DNA of 64,000 nt from Ruegeria halocynthiae. GTDB lineage: Bacteria > Pseudomonadota > Alphaproteobacteria > Rhodobacterales > Rhodobacteraceae. Of this stretch, positions 26,777-35,374 are shown piece after piece. The stretch lies in NCBI RefSeq assembly GCF_900106805.1, contig NZ_FNNP01000001.1, positions 1,736,001 through 1,800,000 of the forward strand, given 5' to 3'. The position numbers and the translations under genes are program-made. Position 1 is the first letter of the stretch, and every line of letters starts with the position of its first letter. Under the pieces are notes generated by a model, which saw only the letters and a program-made list of their open reading frames with translations, had not been told where the DNA came from and did not search any database.

Positions 26777-27318
26777 TCGACCCGCGTCCTTTTTAGATAT
26801 GCTGCCACGAGACTGTCGAACGCGACACCCAGCTTTTTACCTTGCGCCGGCAGATCATTCTGCCAGAGCATCTGTGTCCCGACAAACGCTGCATACTCCA
26901 GTTCAGCCAGATCCCGCGCGCTTGCTGCCTCCATCGCAGCGGATTGCGCATGAAGGCTGGCTAGAAAGCCAATGCGCTTCTCATCTATCGCTGCAAGCTT
27001 GGTTCCGACCATCCGGTTCTGGTAGCCAAACAGACGCATGGCGATTTCGATCCGATGATCCAGATCCATGACCAGTATATTCAGATGCTCGGCCTGCGCC
27101 CCGGACGCGGCCATTACGTCGTCTGTGTGTGTCTTTTCCCAATAGGCGATCAGATCGGCTACAAATGCCGCGTGATCCTTGAAGTGAAAGTAGAACGCCC
27201 CTGTAGTGCGACCCTGTGTCTTGCACAGGTTTGCGAGTTTCACTCCATCCGGGCCAAGTTGGGCAAGCTGCTCCAGCCCGGCTTTCAGCCAGCCTTCTTT
27301 TGAAAACCGCACAGTCAT
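26773..27318 (-). CDS. TetR family regulator
   Basis: 181 residues. The N-terminal helix-turn-helix reads WLKAGLEQLAQLGPDGVKLANLCKTQGRTTGAFYFHFKDHAAFVADL; the Y-F-HF-K-D end of the recognition helix is typical. The rest is an all-helical ligand domain. ATG 27318 overlaps the stop of the membrane-protein gene (TAATG). Likely autoregulates via the palindrome at 27732-27746. Confidence 0.85.
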   Translation of the reverse strand: MTVRFSKEGWLKAGLEQLAQLGPDGVKLANLCKTQGRTTGAFYFHFKDHAAFVADLIAYWEKTHTDDVMAASGAQAEHLNILVMDLDHRIEIAMRLFGYQNRMVGTKLAAIDEKRIGFLASLHAQSAAMEAASARDLAELEYAAFVGTQMLWQNDLPAQGKKLGVAFDSLVAAYLKRTRVE

Positions 27319-27695
27319 TAGAAAAGGCTTCCCCAAAACCCAAAGATCGCAATGGGGACAAAAAGCCACCCTTGCGGCAGTTCGGTGAATGTTAGATCAG
27401 CCTTCGAAAACTGCAGCAGACCTATGCCCCAAAGGGCAAAGAGTGTGGCCATAATACTGCCCATAATGGCAAGATCATTGCTTCCGTCCCAAAGAGCGGG
27501 CCACAGGAACAGGAGGCTCATCAAACCAAGGCTGATCGAGACAAGATGCCAGCAGTAATACGTCACGTATTTGGGCTGCTTTTCCAGATCTCCTGCAGCC
27601 AGCAACGGGCGCGCCACCTCAGGCCCGCCCATGAAAACGTGGATGAGGGTAATGATGGCGGACAGGCTGCCGGCTGCAAGAATGGGATATGCCAT
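27318..27695 (-). CDS. Small four-helix membrane protein
   Basis: 125 residues with four hydrophobic segments (about 5-25, 45-66, 73-95, 106-124). Family not recognised with confidence. First gene of a three-gene operon (membrane protein, TetR, hypothetical), all joined by overlapping stop/start codons, so the three products probably act together. Confidence 0.7.
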   Translation of the reverse strand: MAYPILAAGSLSAIITLIHVFMGGPEVARPLLAAGDLEKQPKYVTYYCWHLVSISLGLMSLLFLWPALWDGSNDLAIMGSIMATLFALWGIGLLQFSKADLTFTELPQGWLFVPIAIFGFWGSLF

Positions 27696-27731
27696 GGCAA
27701 ATGCCTCTGAAATTCAATTTCGAACCTCCAT

Positions 27732-27746
27732 AACATAACTTATGTT
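27732..27746. promoter_or_regulatory. TetR operator candidate
   Basis: A perfect 15-bp palindrome, AACATAA-C-TTATGTT, 37 bp upstream of the operon that includes the TetR gene. Confidence 0.55.
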
Positions 27747-27942
27747 TTGTAAGAAAGTGTAAATCTTCGCATCAATATGGTAAGCTCAATGCGGCAGTCA
27801 GATAGCCAAACGACCAAAAAGTGTAGCGTTTACAGTTAACGGCAACTCTCGCTCATTAAGTAACGGCCCATAGATGCCATTTGTCACTCTGACAATGTCG
27901 AAAAGCAGCTTCTTCGAAGCAGACGCAGGAAAGCCGCATTGA

Positions 27943-29124
27943 CTACGGAACCCGGGCGACCCACCATGCTGATATGGGTACTGCCAGAATGAGGAGTGCC
28001 AGCAACAAGAATGCGGTTGAGAGTGAGGAGGCATCCGAAATAAAGCCAATCATGGCAGGCCCCAGGAGAATTCCCGCGTAACCGGTTGTTGTCACCGCAG
28101 CAATGGCGATGCCAGGCGGCATTACCCTCTGGCGACCTGCGGCGCTGAACAGTACTGGCACAAGGTTCGCTGCACCCAGCCCGATCAGAACAAATCCAAA
28201 AAAAGCGGCTGGTACAAACGATGCGACCAAAATGGTCGTGATCCCCGCCATTGTGATCAATCCACCCAGAACGAGAGTTGCGAACCCACCGATCCTGCTG
28301 ACCAGACGATCCCCGGTGAGACGGGCAGCGAGCATCGCAGCTGAAAAAAGGATGTAGCCGACACCGGCGTTTTCTGCGGAGGCGAGGTCTCTGTCGATGA
28401 TCAGCAGCGCTCCCCAATCCAGTACCGCGCCTTCGACCAGAAAAATGATGCCTGCGAGAACCGCCAAAAGAAGAACGATGCCCCGAGGAAAGGCAGATGG
28501 TTCGGGCTCTTTCCCCGCTACACTCAGAAACCTGGGTCGGGCAGCCAAAATTGCGACGAGCGCAGTTGCGGCGCCAAATGCCGCGCAGACGGTCGCCGGC
28601 ACGGAAAAGGACAAAAGCACCGTAATCAATCCGGCCCCAAAGAAGCCGCCGATGCTCCAGTGTGCGTGGAAGTTCGACATCAGCGGCCGTTTCTCCTGAC
28701 CTTCAACTTCTGCTCCATGGACATTCATGGCCACATCGATCGTCCCAAGGAACGCGCCAAAAACAAAGAGCCCGGCCCCCAGCACCCAGGGTGTCCCCGC
28801 CAGTGCCAAAAGAGGCAGCATAGCGGTCAACCCAAAACCACCCAGAAGGATCAAAGGCCGCGCCCCTCGACAAGCTGCCATCACGCCGGTCGCAGGCATC
28901 GCGATAATCGAGCCGAGCCCGAGGCAGAGCAGCAATATCCCAAACTCCGCCTTGTCGGCCCCGACATTCGCCTTGAAGAAGGGAAACAAAGGTGCACAGC
29001 AGGCCATTGCGAAGCCTGCAGCAAAAAATGCGAGGCGTGTCGCCAGACGCGCTGGAGCTGTCCCTGAGAAATCCGGTGTGGCGGGAAGGGTTGCCGGATT
29101 TCCGCTGTCTGTTGTAGATGTCAT
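27943..29124 (-). CDS. MFS transporter
   Basis: A 393-residue major facilitator protein with about 12 membrane helices; TGVMAACRGARPLIL between helices 2 and 3 corresponds to the conserved loop. The sequence has the character of the YbjJ/FucP-like sugar branch (NVHGAEVE, HAHWSIGGFFGAGL). ATG 29124 overlaps the DeoR stop (ATGA), so regulator and permease form one unit, suggesting a sugar or sugar-alcohol substrate (inference). Confidence 0.88.
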   Translation of the reverse strand: MTSTTDSGNPATLPATPDFSGTAPARLATRLAFFAAGFAMACCAPLFPFFKANVGADKAEFGILLLCLGLGSIIAMPATGVMAACRGARPLILLGGFGLTAMLPLLALAGTPWVLGAGLFVFGAFLGTIDVAMNVHGAEVEGQEKRPLMSNFHAHWSIGGFFGAGLITVLLSFSVPATVCAAFGAATALVAILAARPRFLSVAGKEPEPSAFPRGIVLLLAVLAGIIFLVEGAVLDWGALLIIDRDLASAENAGVGYILFSAAMLAARLTGDRLVSRIGGFATLVLGGLITMAGITTILVASFVPAAFFGFVLIGLGAANLVPVLFSAAGRQRVMPPGIAIAAVTTTGYAGILLGPAMIGFISDASSLSTAFLLLALLILAVPISAWWVARVP

Positions 29125-29879
29125 GTATTCAGGACCAGTCTCGTAGTGGTGAGCCGCAAGGTGCTGGCAGCATCAGGAGCTGCATCAGAGACAATCGCGT
29201 CGATCTCTGCCAGAGCAAGCGTGTGATGGCGAGCTCGTCGCCCGATTTTCGTATTTTCTGTGACGACGATTGTACGGGCGGCGGCATCGTGCATCGCGCG
29301 TTTCATCTGCGCTTCGTCATGGTCGTCGGAACTCAGGCCAAATTCCCGATCGAGTCCGCAGGCTCCCAGAACGGCGATGTCCGCCGAGACGCCTGCAACG
29401 CGATCCAATGCGTTTTCGCCGGTTGCGATCCCGCCCTGCGGGCGCAGAGTGCCACCAAGCAAGAAGACGGCGATCCCATTGTTTTGGCAGGCAATAGCGA
29501 CCCACGGCGATGGCGTGATCACCATTCGTCGGTCCTGTGCAGGCAGGTTTTCCACGACGCCCAACACCGTGCTCCCCCCGTCCAAAAGGAGCGTTTGCGC
29601 ATTACCAATTTCCCGCACAGCTGCTTTGATCATGCCCGGATTTACCGGGGCACCTTCCGCAAGCCGAGTGTGCAAGGGCGCTGCGGGTGGCGCGACCGGG
29701 ATGGCTCCGCCGCGCACGCGCTGCGCCTTGCCGTTTGCCTCTAGCGCGAGAATGTCGCGACGGATCGTATCAACCGATACCCTGTATTCATGCGCTGCGT
29801 CGGCGGCCACGATTTGGTGACCATCGCTCAAACGCGCGGCAAGCTCCGCCTGTCTTGTGTCTGGTATATTCAGTTCCAT
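29121..29879 (-). CDS. DeoR family regulator
   Basis: 252 residues. The N-terminal DeoR helix-turn-helix (TRQAELAARLSDGHQIVAAD, VSVDTIRRDILALEANGKAQRVRGGA) is followed by the sugar-phosphate-isomerase-like sensor domain (LLLDGGSTVLGVVENL, LLGGTLRPQGGIATG, DIAVLGACGLD). ATG 29879 follows GGGAA. DeoR proteins usually sense a phosphorylated sugar. It precedes the MFS gene and is divergent from the VOC gene; an inverted repeat ATGCAAT...ATTGCAT (29878-29903) spans its start. Confidence 0.88.
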   Translation of the reverse strand: MELNIPDTRQAELAARLSDGHQIVAADAAHEYRVSVDTIRRDILALEANGKAQRVRGGAIPVAPPAAPLHTRLAEGAPVNPGMIKAAVREIGNAQTLLLDGGSTVLGVVENLPAQDRRMVITPSPWVAIACQNNGIAVFLLGGTLRPQGGIATGENALDRVAGVSADIAVLGACGLDREFGLSSDDHDEAQMKRAMHDAAARTIVVTENTKIGRRARHHTLALAEIDAIVSDAAPDAASTLRLTTTRLVLNT

Positions 29880-29964
29880 GCAATTTCCCGCAAAAGATTG
29901 CATAAAACTGCATAGTGTGATCCTCTAATTTAGTCAACATGCTAGCTGGATAAGGTAATCGGAA

Positions 29965-30345
29965 ATGAAACTGACGCATTTGGCCGTTTGGACCAGGGAT
30001 CTGGAAGAGGCGGCTGCATTCTGGCGAGACTATTTCGATGCGGAGGTCGCTGAGCGCTACGACAGCGACAACAGGTCAGGCTTCGCCTCGCGTTTCGTAC
30101 AGATCCCAGGCAACGATACGTGTATTGAGATCATGGAAGGCCCTTGGGTCACTCCACATCCCGGCGAAGCTTGCGGGTGGGCGCATATCGCGTTTTCGGT
30201 CGGCACAAATGAACGGGTCGACGCAATTGCAGATCGATTTCGCCTTGACGGGTTGCTTGTGTCCGAACCACGGCGAACGGGAGATGGCTACTACGAAGCC
30301 GTCGTTCGCTCACCTGACGGCACATTGATAGAAATCGTTGAGTAG
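29965..30345 (+). CDS. VOC / glyoxalase-like protein
   Basis: 126 residues covering one full vicinal-oxygen-chelate unit: MKLTHLAVWTRDLEEAAAFWRDYF with the first ligand histidine, CIEIMEG, WAHIAFSVG with the second, and SPDGTLIEIVE with the final glutamate. The pattern is that of lactoylglutathione lyase-like proteins, although the substrate could be another thiol adduct. Divergent from the DeoR gene across an 85-bp gap. Confidence 0.85.
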   Translation: MKLTHLAVWTRDLEEAAAFWRDYFDAEVAERYDSDNRSGFASRFVQIPGNDTCIEIMEGPWVTPHPGEACGWAHIAFSVGTNERVDAIADRFRLDGLLVSEPRRTGDGYYEAVVRSPDGTLIEIVE

Positions 30346-30679
30346 ACTGCCTTTTCGTGTGCACGGCCAAATCCTTGTGACCATTTATGAATCTGGCTCT
30401 GAGCAGCCGTGTCAGAAACGGCCCGAAGGAGACATTCATCGCAAGGGCCGCCGCCGCAATGCGGCTTCACCAAACCGGCCTTTCGCTGCGCTCGCAAGAT
30501 CGTTTGCCATGCTAATTCACAGATCGCGGACAGAGCCGACTTTCACGCAATTGCCAGAATGCCGGCTTCGCCAATCTTAGCTACCGTTCATGCAAGCTTT
30601 TGTCGTCGATCATGTCCAAGCATTGTTTTTATAAGTGGCTGATCTTGCGTGGATCGACCGTATTTTAGTTCTTCATGGC
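30346..30679. other. Intergenic region, possible degenerate repeat
   Basis: About 330 bp with no open frame that carries a recognisable domain. Words such as accaaaccggcctttcgctgcgctcg recall 15706-16493, so it may hold a degenerate copy of the same intergenic family. Confidence 0.4.
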
Positions 30680-31144
30680 CTAACCAATACAGAGTGACAC
30701 TTTTTGATCTCGGCAAGCCGCAGTCCGGTGATGGTAGGCTTCGCGGTAGTCCTTCAATTCAAAAAGTGACAGAAGCGCATCGGGGTTTGGATATGACCCG
30801 ATTGCGACCAGATCCCAATCTTCAGCGGCCCCGATGAACGTAGTGCTGAAAGGTGCGACCAGAAGAAAACGGCCTCCTACCTTCTCAAGGCTTGGCATGC
30901 TGACGGCTGCGTAGCGCTGGAATGCATCGTCGCCTGATATACCATCCTCACCCACAGCAAGGCCCACCGGATAAGACGCAAAGTCCCGCATCTTGAAGAA
31001 ATTCACCAATGTGACGGGTTGGATATCCGAGCATTTGGCCAATGCTTTCCAAGCGTCTTCACCGGGCAGGCCGCTGCCGTCGGTGCCCCATATCGCAAGA
31101 ATGCGTTCAATTCGGTCACTCAAGTCGAGTGTTGTCATCGTCAT
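30680..31144 (-). CDS. DUF1330-like protein
   Basis: 154 residues resembling small alpha/beta-barrel DUF1330 proteins: VTLVNFFKMRDFAS, FLLVAPFSTTFIGAAEDWDLVAIGSYPN and LKDYREAYHHRTAACRDQ. Function unknown in the family. ATG 31144 has GGAGAG upstream; 31138 is an alternative. Divergent from the HxlR gene, which probably controls it. Confidence 0.75.
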   Translation of the reverse strand: MTMTTLDLSDRIERILAIWGTDGSGLPGEDAWKALAKCSDIQPVTLVNFFKMRDFASYPVGLAVGEDGISGDDAFQRYAAVSMPSLEKVGGRFLLVAPFSTTFIGAAEDWDLVAIGSYPNPDALLSLFELKDYREAYHHRTAACRDQKVSLCIG

Positions 31145-31240
31145 ACCTGTTCTCTCCATGTGGAAGACCGTCGATTTTGACGGTTGCGCAATAGCTATTG
31201 GAAAAGTACTTTTCTGCAAGTAGGCACAATTTTTTGGGGT

Positions 31241-31258
31241 AGTACGTTTTTCTGTACT
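31241..31258. promoter_or_regulatory. HxlR operator candidate
   Basis: AGTAC-N8-GTACT inverted repeat between the divergent DUF1330-like and HxlR genes, with another AGTAC at 31205-31209. GTAC-containing dyads are common for HxlR-type regulators. Confidence 0.6.
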
Positions 31259-31278
31259 AATGGACTAGGGAAACAAAT

Positions 31279-31638
31279 ATGACCGACGGCCTTCAACCAA
31301 TACCGCCGACTGCAGCGGGTCTGTGCCAGCTTCCTTGTCCGATGCCAGACATCGTTTCACTCGTTGGCGGCAAATGGAAACTGATCATCCTGCAAATACT
31401 GGTTTTCGACGGAACCCAAAGGTTTGGTGAACTCAAAAGGCGCTTGGACGGTGTGAGTCAAACGATGCTAACCAATCAACTTAGAGCGCTCGAAAGCGAT
31501 CAGCTTATTACGCGCAAGATCTATCCCGAAGTTCCGCCACGCGTAGAATACAGCGCAACGCCCCTCGCAAAAGACATGGAGGATGTTTTTTATGCAATGC
31601 GCGATTGGTGGAAGAGAAACCACGCTGCCGCTGATTGA
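31279..31638 (+). CDS. HxlR family regulator
   Basis: 119 residues. A conserved cysteine pair (LCQLPCPMPDI) precedes the winged helix: VSLVGGKWKLIILQIL, RFGELKRRLDGVSQTMLTNQLRALESDQLI and the wing PPRVEYSATPLA. HxlR proteins often sense reactive carbonyls, quinones or redox state through that cysteine. It is divergent from the DUF1330-like gene over AGTAC repeats. Confidence 0.9.
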   Translation: MTDGLQPIPPTAAGLCQLPCPMPDIVSLVGGKWKLIILQILVFDGTQRFGELKRRLDGVSQTMLTNQLRALESDQLITRKIYPEVPPRVEYSATPLAKDMEDVFYAMRDWWKRNHAAAD

Positions 31639-31842
31639 CGGCCACGTCCCCCAGCGTCCGCTTTAATCTACAAAGCCAGAATTTGTTTTGGGCCGCAGCA
31701 TCTTTAACTATGGGCTCTATGCTGCCATCGGACATAGTAAGTGGACATTGACCCGGTTTTAACGGCCCCAAAGCCTGCTGTGCCGACAAAGTTAGCTTTC
31801 GCTGCCATTGCACGAATGTCTGCATGTCGGAATTCCACCGGC

Positions 31843-32232
31843 TCATCTTGTTGCTGGTGTAATATCCAGGAGCTTGGTGCCGCAAAGGCAGTCCAATCCT
31901 CGAACCCCGAACTTGCCATCTGCAATCCATTGAATGGGCACTGTCGCGGCGGCTATTGGGTTCGGCCTGTGCGGTGATCGAATTGCAAAGGTGCCTACTT
32001 CCCTACCATTGACTTTTGGCCCACGAGTTTGCGTGACAAGTGACCGATCAACACCTTCAAACCAGTATAGTAACTGTACCGACTGGCCCTCTCGAAGACC
32101 CTTCAAACCGGAGGCAAACTCTACATCCAAGACGACCTCACATTCAGGACCTTCAGCCTCGACGTTGTTCGGGCAATCTTCAAGATGTTCATAGGGCGTT
32201 TTGATCCGCCCGATTTGGTTGAGTTCAAGCAT
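31843..32232 (-). CDS. TrmO/TsaA-like SAM-dependent methyltransferase
   Basis: 129 residues with the TsaA/TrmO beta-barrel motifs: IGRIKTPYEHLEDCPNN, LLYWFEGVDRS, VGTFAIRSPHRPNPIA (the SPxRPNPI signature) and a closing GLDCLCGTKLLDITP. TrmO N6-methylates t6A37 of tRNA. E. coli TrmO is about 235 residues; this is the minimal single-domain version, so another methylation target is possible. Divergent from the TetR gene. Confidence 0.85.
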   Translation of the reverse strand: MLELNQIGRIKTPYEHLEDCPNNVEAEGPECEVVLDVEFASGLKGLREGQSVQLLYWFEGVDRSLVTQTRGPKVNGREVGTFAIRSPHRPNPIAAATVPIQWIADGKFGVRGLDCLCGTKLLDITPATR

Positions 32233-32250
32233 ATAGTCTTCTTTCCAAAG

Positions 32251-32268
32251 TCATACCTGTTAGTATGA
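32251..32268. promoter_or_regulatory. TetR operator candidate
   Basis: TCATAC-ctgtta-GTATGA inverted repeat between the divergent TrmO-like and TetR genes, about 20 bp from the TrmO-like start. Confidence 0.6.
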
Positions 32269-32342
32269 TAAATTTACGCTTGCACCAGAGTCAATGCATT
32301 CATACTCTTGAGGATGATAATTTGGAGACGAGTTCTAGATAT

Positions 32343-32933
32343 ATGGGCAAGATGGAAGAAAAGAGAGAAGCGAAGCGCCTCTCAATCCTGAACGCAGCAC
32401 GGGAAGAATTTCTTTCGACCGGCTACGAAGCTGCCAATATGGACAGGATTGCGTCGCTCGCTGACGTTACAAAGCAGACCGTCTATCGCTACTTCCCATC
32501 CAAGATCGAGTTGTTTGAAGCAACTATCAAGTTCCTTGGACAATCAAGCAATGCGGACTTTACTCGCCAACTTGAACATCCTGACACGCAACAAGCACTG
32601 ATTGGCTTTGCAGAGGGATTTATCCGCTGGCACATCGAAGAGGAACCACTGCGAGTCTTTAAGTTGTTGGTCGCTGAAAGTGTCAATTCGCCCGAGATCA
32701 TTGAGACCTTCTTTGCAGCCGCCCCTGATGAAACAAATGCCGCACTATCGCGTTTTTTCAAGGAAAGGCTATCCGTTCCCGATCCTGACGAGGGAATGCT
32801 CCTTTTTACATCGATGCTTTCGGCCTACCGGGATGATGCTCTCTTTGGAAGAGGCAAGCCGGACGACCAACAGATCGCCCGGCTCGCGGAAAGCGCAACA
32901 CGTGTGCTATTCACCGACTTAAAGAAATCCTGA
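32343..32933 (+). CDS. TetR family regulator
   Basis: 196 residues. Helix-turn-helix: ILNAAREEFLSTGYEAANMD, RIASLADVTKQTVYRYFPSKIELFEA. The C-terminal half resembles the AcrR/TetR C-terminal fold (EEPLRVFKLLVAES, FFKERLSVPDPDEGMLLFT). Start ATG 32343 (or 32352) matches where the family begins; the longer frame would run through the operator. Adjacent to the TrmO-like gene on one side and the GST gene on the other (convergent). Confidence 0.88.
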   Translation: MGKMEEKREAKRLSILNAAREEFLSTGYEAANMDRIASLADVTKQTVYRYFPSKIELFEATIKFLGQSSNADFTRQLEHPDTQQALIGFAEGFIRWHIEEEPLRVFKLLVAESVNSPEIIETFFAAAPDETNAALSRFFKERLSVPDPDEGMLLFTSMLSAYRDDALFGRGKPDDQQIARLAESATRVLFTDLKKS

Positions 32934-32944
32934 GCACCCGGTAC

Positions 32945-33616
32945 TTACGCTGCTGCAGTATCGCGCTGGCGGACTACGAACGCGTTGCTGGCCGCGATTT
33001 TCGCCACAGAAACGGCGTCAAAATTCTCGACAACAGACGCTCGAACAGATGGCCTGTTCAATATGTTACTCGACCACCGCGCGACATTGGGTAATGCCTC
33101 TAGAATGCCTGTCGAGAAATGACCGTCCAGCAGCGCGATGGCCCGGAGTACGGGTGCAAAAGCCGTGTCGACCAGACAGAAATTGCTCCCGTTGAAAAAC
33201 GGATTCTGGCCTATCACTTCATCAATCGAGCGAAGTTTGGCTCTCAGCTTTTCTTTTTCAGCCTCAAACACATCCTGATCGTTGGTGGTTTTCAACTCGT
33301 AGATGTGACCCAATAGATCATAGCTTCGGCTAATCCACATACGATTTTGTGCTTTCAGGAACGCATCCTCGGGATGCAGATCGCCGATGGTTGCATCATT
33401 GACGAACTCGTTCATGGCAGCAGACTCAAACAGCGGTTTGCCATTCACCAACAGAAATGGCGTCATGCCCTGCGGCGATACCTGGTACACCCAATCCTGT
33501 TTGTTGTCGGGTTCTATGTAGGTCACACTGAATTCGGCACCCTTTTCCTTGAGGGTAATAATTGAGGGTTGGCAGAACGGGCAAAAGTCGTAGCCAACGA
33601 ATTCGAATTTTGTCAT
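32945..33616 (-). CDS. Glutathione S-transferase family protein
   Basis: 223 residues. The thioredoxin-like N-terminal domain begins FEFVGYDFCPFCQPSIITLKEK with a CPFC pair as in omega-class or glutaredoxin-like GSTs, followed by GMTPFLLVNGKPLFESAAMNEFV (the cis-proline and glutathione-binding ESAA motif). The helical C-domain includes FCLVDTAFAPVLRAI. ATG 33616 follows AGAGG. Likely a thiol transferase or dehalogenase-type detoxification enzyme; substrate unknown. Confidence 0.88.
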   Translation of the reverse strand: MTKFEFVGYDFCPFCQPSIITLKEKGAEFSVTYIEPDNKQDWVYQVSPQGMTPFLLVNGKPLFESAAMNEFVNDATIGDLHPEDAFLKAQNRMWISRSYDLLGHIYELKTTNDQDVFEAEKEKLRAKLRSIDEVIGQNPFFNGSNFCLVDTAFAPVLRAIALLDGHFSTGILEALPNVARWSSNILNRPSVRASVVENFDAVSVAKIAASNAFVVRQRDTAAA

Positions 33617-33660
33617 GGGGGCCTCTTGGCTCTGAAGATGGTTGGAGGATCCGTCAGCGC

Positions 33661-33993
33661 TTACCGAGTGTGCTGCAGCGACCACAGCGATGCAGAGCGC
33701 ATACCCGATCCGCAGTATGCCAAGACCGGGTTTTCGAGATCTTCGAGCGCTTTGCCGAATGCCGCCACATCTCTCATTGAAGCCGCGCCGGACTGTACTG
33801 GCACATAGAGTGCGGCCAATCCTATTTCGTTCGCTGCTTTTTCTATTTCTGCAAACCTGGGCTGATCTGCGCCCTCACCGTCGGGCCGATTGCAGATGAT
33901 CCCCATGAATCCGGCGGCCTTAACTTCCGCCAGATCCTTCACAAGAATCTGTGGACATACGCTGAGCTTGGATGAGATTCGTTGAATACCCAT
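33661..33993 (-). CDS. DUF442 phosphatase / sulfurtransferase-like protein
   Basis: 110 residues of the Blh/DUF442 (beta-lactamase hydrolase-like, TIGR01244-type) family: GIICNRPDGEGADQPRF, YVPVQSG and the PTP-like loop VLAYCGSGMRS (C-x5-R). Often found with sulfide/persulfide oxidation genes, none of which are nearby. ATG 33993 follows AGAGGCGGG and overlaps the region of the DMT-permease stop, so it was co-transcribed with that gene, now truncated. Confidence 0.82.
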   Translation of the reverse strand: MGIQRISSKLSVCPQILVKDLAEVKAAGFMGIICNRPDGEGADQPRFAEIEKAANEIGLAALYVPVQSGAASMRDVAAFGKALEDLENPVLAYCGSGMRSASLWSLQHTR

Positions 33994-33994
33994 T

Positions 33995-34324
33995 TCAACC
34001 CGCCTCTCTCGTGAGATGCAGCGTATAGGCGATGATGGTGACGAGGATGATGGCACCACCGGCAAGACTGTTGGCACCTGGAACTTCGGTGAAGAAAATG
34101 TATGCCCAGATTGGAGCCAAGACTGTTTCCAGCATCAGAGTCATCGACACTTCTGTCGCAGTTGCATAGCGGGTCGCAACCATCGATAGAACCCGGCCAA
34201 ACGGGGCGGTGACAAGACCCATTGCCCCCATGATTAACCAAGTGTTCATGCTGAAAGTTGAAGGTTCAGTGAAAAAGAACATCGTCACTGCCAGCAAAAA
34301 GCCGCCAACACCCACAGCCCCCAT
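33995..34324 (-). pseudogene. DMT/EamA permease, 5'-truncated
   Basis: 109 codons encoding only the second EamA repeat (GGFLLAVTMFFF, LIMGAMGLVTAPFGRVLSM, EVSMTLMLETVLAPIWAYIFF, LAGGAIILVTIIAYTL), five helices instead of ten. The frame is closed by a TGA four codons before 34324, and upstream sequence is of a different character. The first half of the gene is absent from the window, so this is a remnant left where the accessory insert joins. Confidence 0.75.
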
Positions 34325-34684
34325 GCGGCTATGTCAAACGCCTTTACAGACAACATCAACGGGGAACGAAGTGTTCGGAGATCGCCAAAGCAAACCAGAT
34401 GAAGCCTGCAACCCTGTCAAGGCTCTTTCGGGAACGTGGTTTTGTGGTGCATCGCGGGCCTCGCAGACCCAAGGTGCCAAAACAAAAACTTCGCCGTATT
34501 TGGGTCGAGACTCAGGTGGTCAATAGGGTGGCTCTAGCGTTCGGTATTCGGTGGGAAACGGCGTTAATTTTGCTCAAAGATGATAAGCTAATCGTCAATT
34601 ATAAACGCCGTACAAGAAAGTTCCCAAAAACTCCGGAACCACCTTAAACCTGACGTACATGGTACACAGCTTCAACAGGCGTGC
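34325..34684. other. Junction sequence at the left edge of the defence insert
   Basis: Starts where the DMT-permease frame breaks off. A plus-strand frame at 34399-34647 encodes a basic 82-residue peptide with no recognisable domain. No integrase, transposase or terminal repeat is visible. Confidence 0.4.
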
Positions 34685-35167
34685 ATGATCGACGCAAAGG
34701 CAATTAGAAGAGTGTTTTTCGATTTAGATCGCCATGCTACAATCTTCTCGGAAACCCGTTGTGCGCTGAGGAGAGGTCCGTTCGCCAAGAATGTTGAACC
34801 ACAGGATTTGCTCGAAATCGTAAATCTGGACATTCATGGCTGTGCGACCCCGTACGGCGCAAACCGTTTGATCCAATTAGGTTTGGTTGTTCCCAGGGTA
34901 TTTGAAGTTGATGATAAGAAATCTCAAAAGCTGCGTTTCGAAGCCGTTGAAATTGATGTGGGGGGACACATCACGATCGGTCAGGTCAAGAACTGTCTAG
35001 CGTCTCAGCATCCTTTTATCGCCGAAGCAAGGGACAAGATTCACAAGGATCAGTTTCTGGACTGCCAAAGCGTCGTCTTTGAAACCGGGTATTTGGAAGG
35101 ACTCCAGACAGCAGATTTGGCGCAATTGCACTCTCGTTCGGCTGAAGACTGGCAAGGGTTGCCCTGA
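34685..35167 (+). CDS. Hypothetical protein, uncertain
   Basis: A 160-codon frame with a plausible soluble-protein composition (for example LRFEAVEIDVGGHITIGQ). I recognise no domain and see no convincing ribosome binding site. It lies between the truncated permease and the defence operon, on the opposite strand to both. It could be a remnant of the inserted element. Confidence 0.3.
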   Translation: MIDAKAIRRVFFDLDRHATIFSETRCALRRGPFAKNVEPQDLLEIVNLDIHGCATPYGANRLIQLGLVVPRVFEVDDKKSQKLRFEAVEIDVGGHITIGQVKNCLASQHPFIAEARDKIHKDQFLDCQSVVFETGYLEGLQTADLAQLHSRSAEDWQGLP

Positions 35168-35374
35168 GAAGTGAGATCGACCCGTTTGTTCATGCGCCCC
35201 TCAGCACCGGATCCATCATTGTTGAACGCTTGGAGGCTTAGCAATGACGGTCAAACGGTTGGAAGCGGACCTCAGTTGTGCCCGAATTGTGTCGCAGCGC
35301 AATCGTAAAAATGGACATTAGTCTTAGTAACAAGCTTAGATTGATGGCGAAATCACGCGCGACACCCAAAAGTT
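35168..35374. other. Short intergenic region
   Basis: Between the uncertain 160-residue frame and the end of the HEPN-like gene. No supportable feature. Confidence 0.4.

Noticed and set aside
34399-34647. 82-codon basic peptide near the insert junction
   Set aside because: No domain or ribosome binding site; could be part of decayed sequence.
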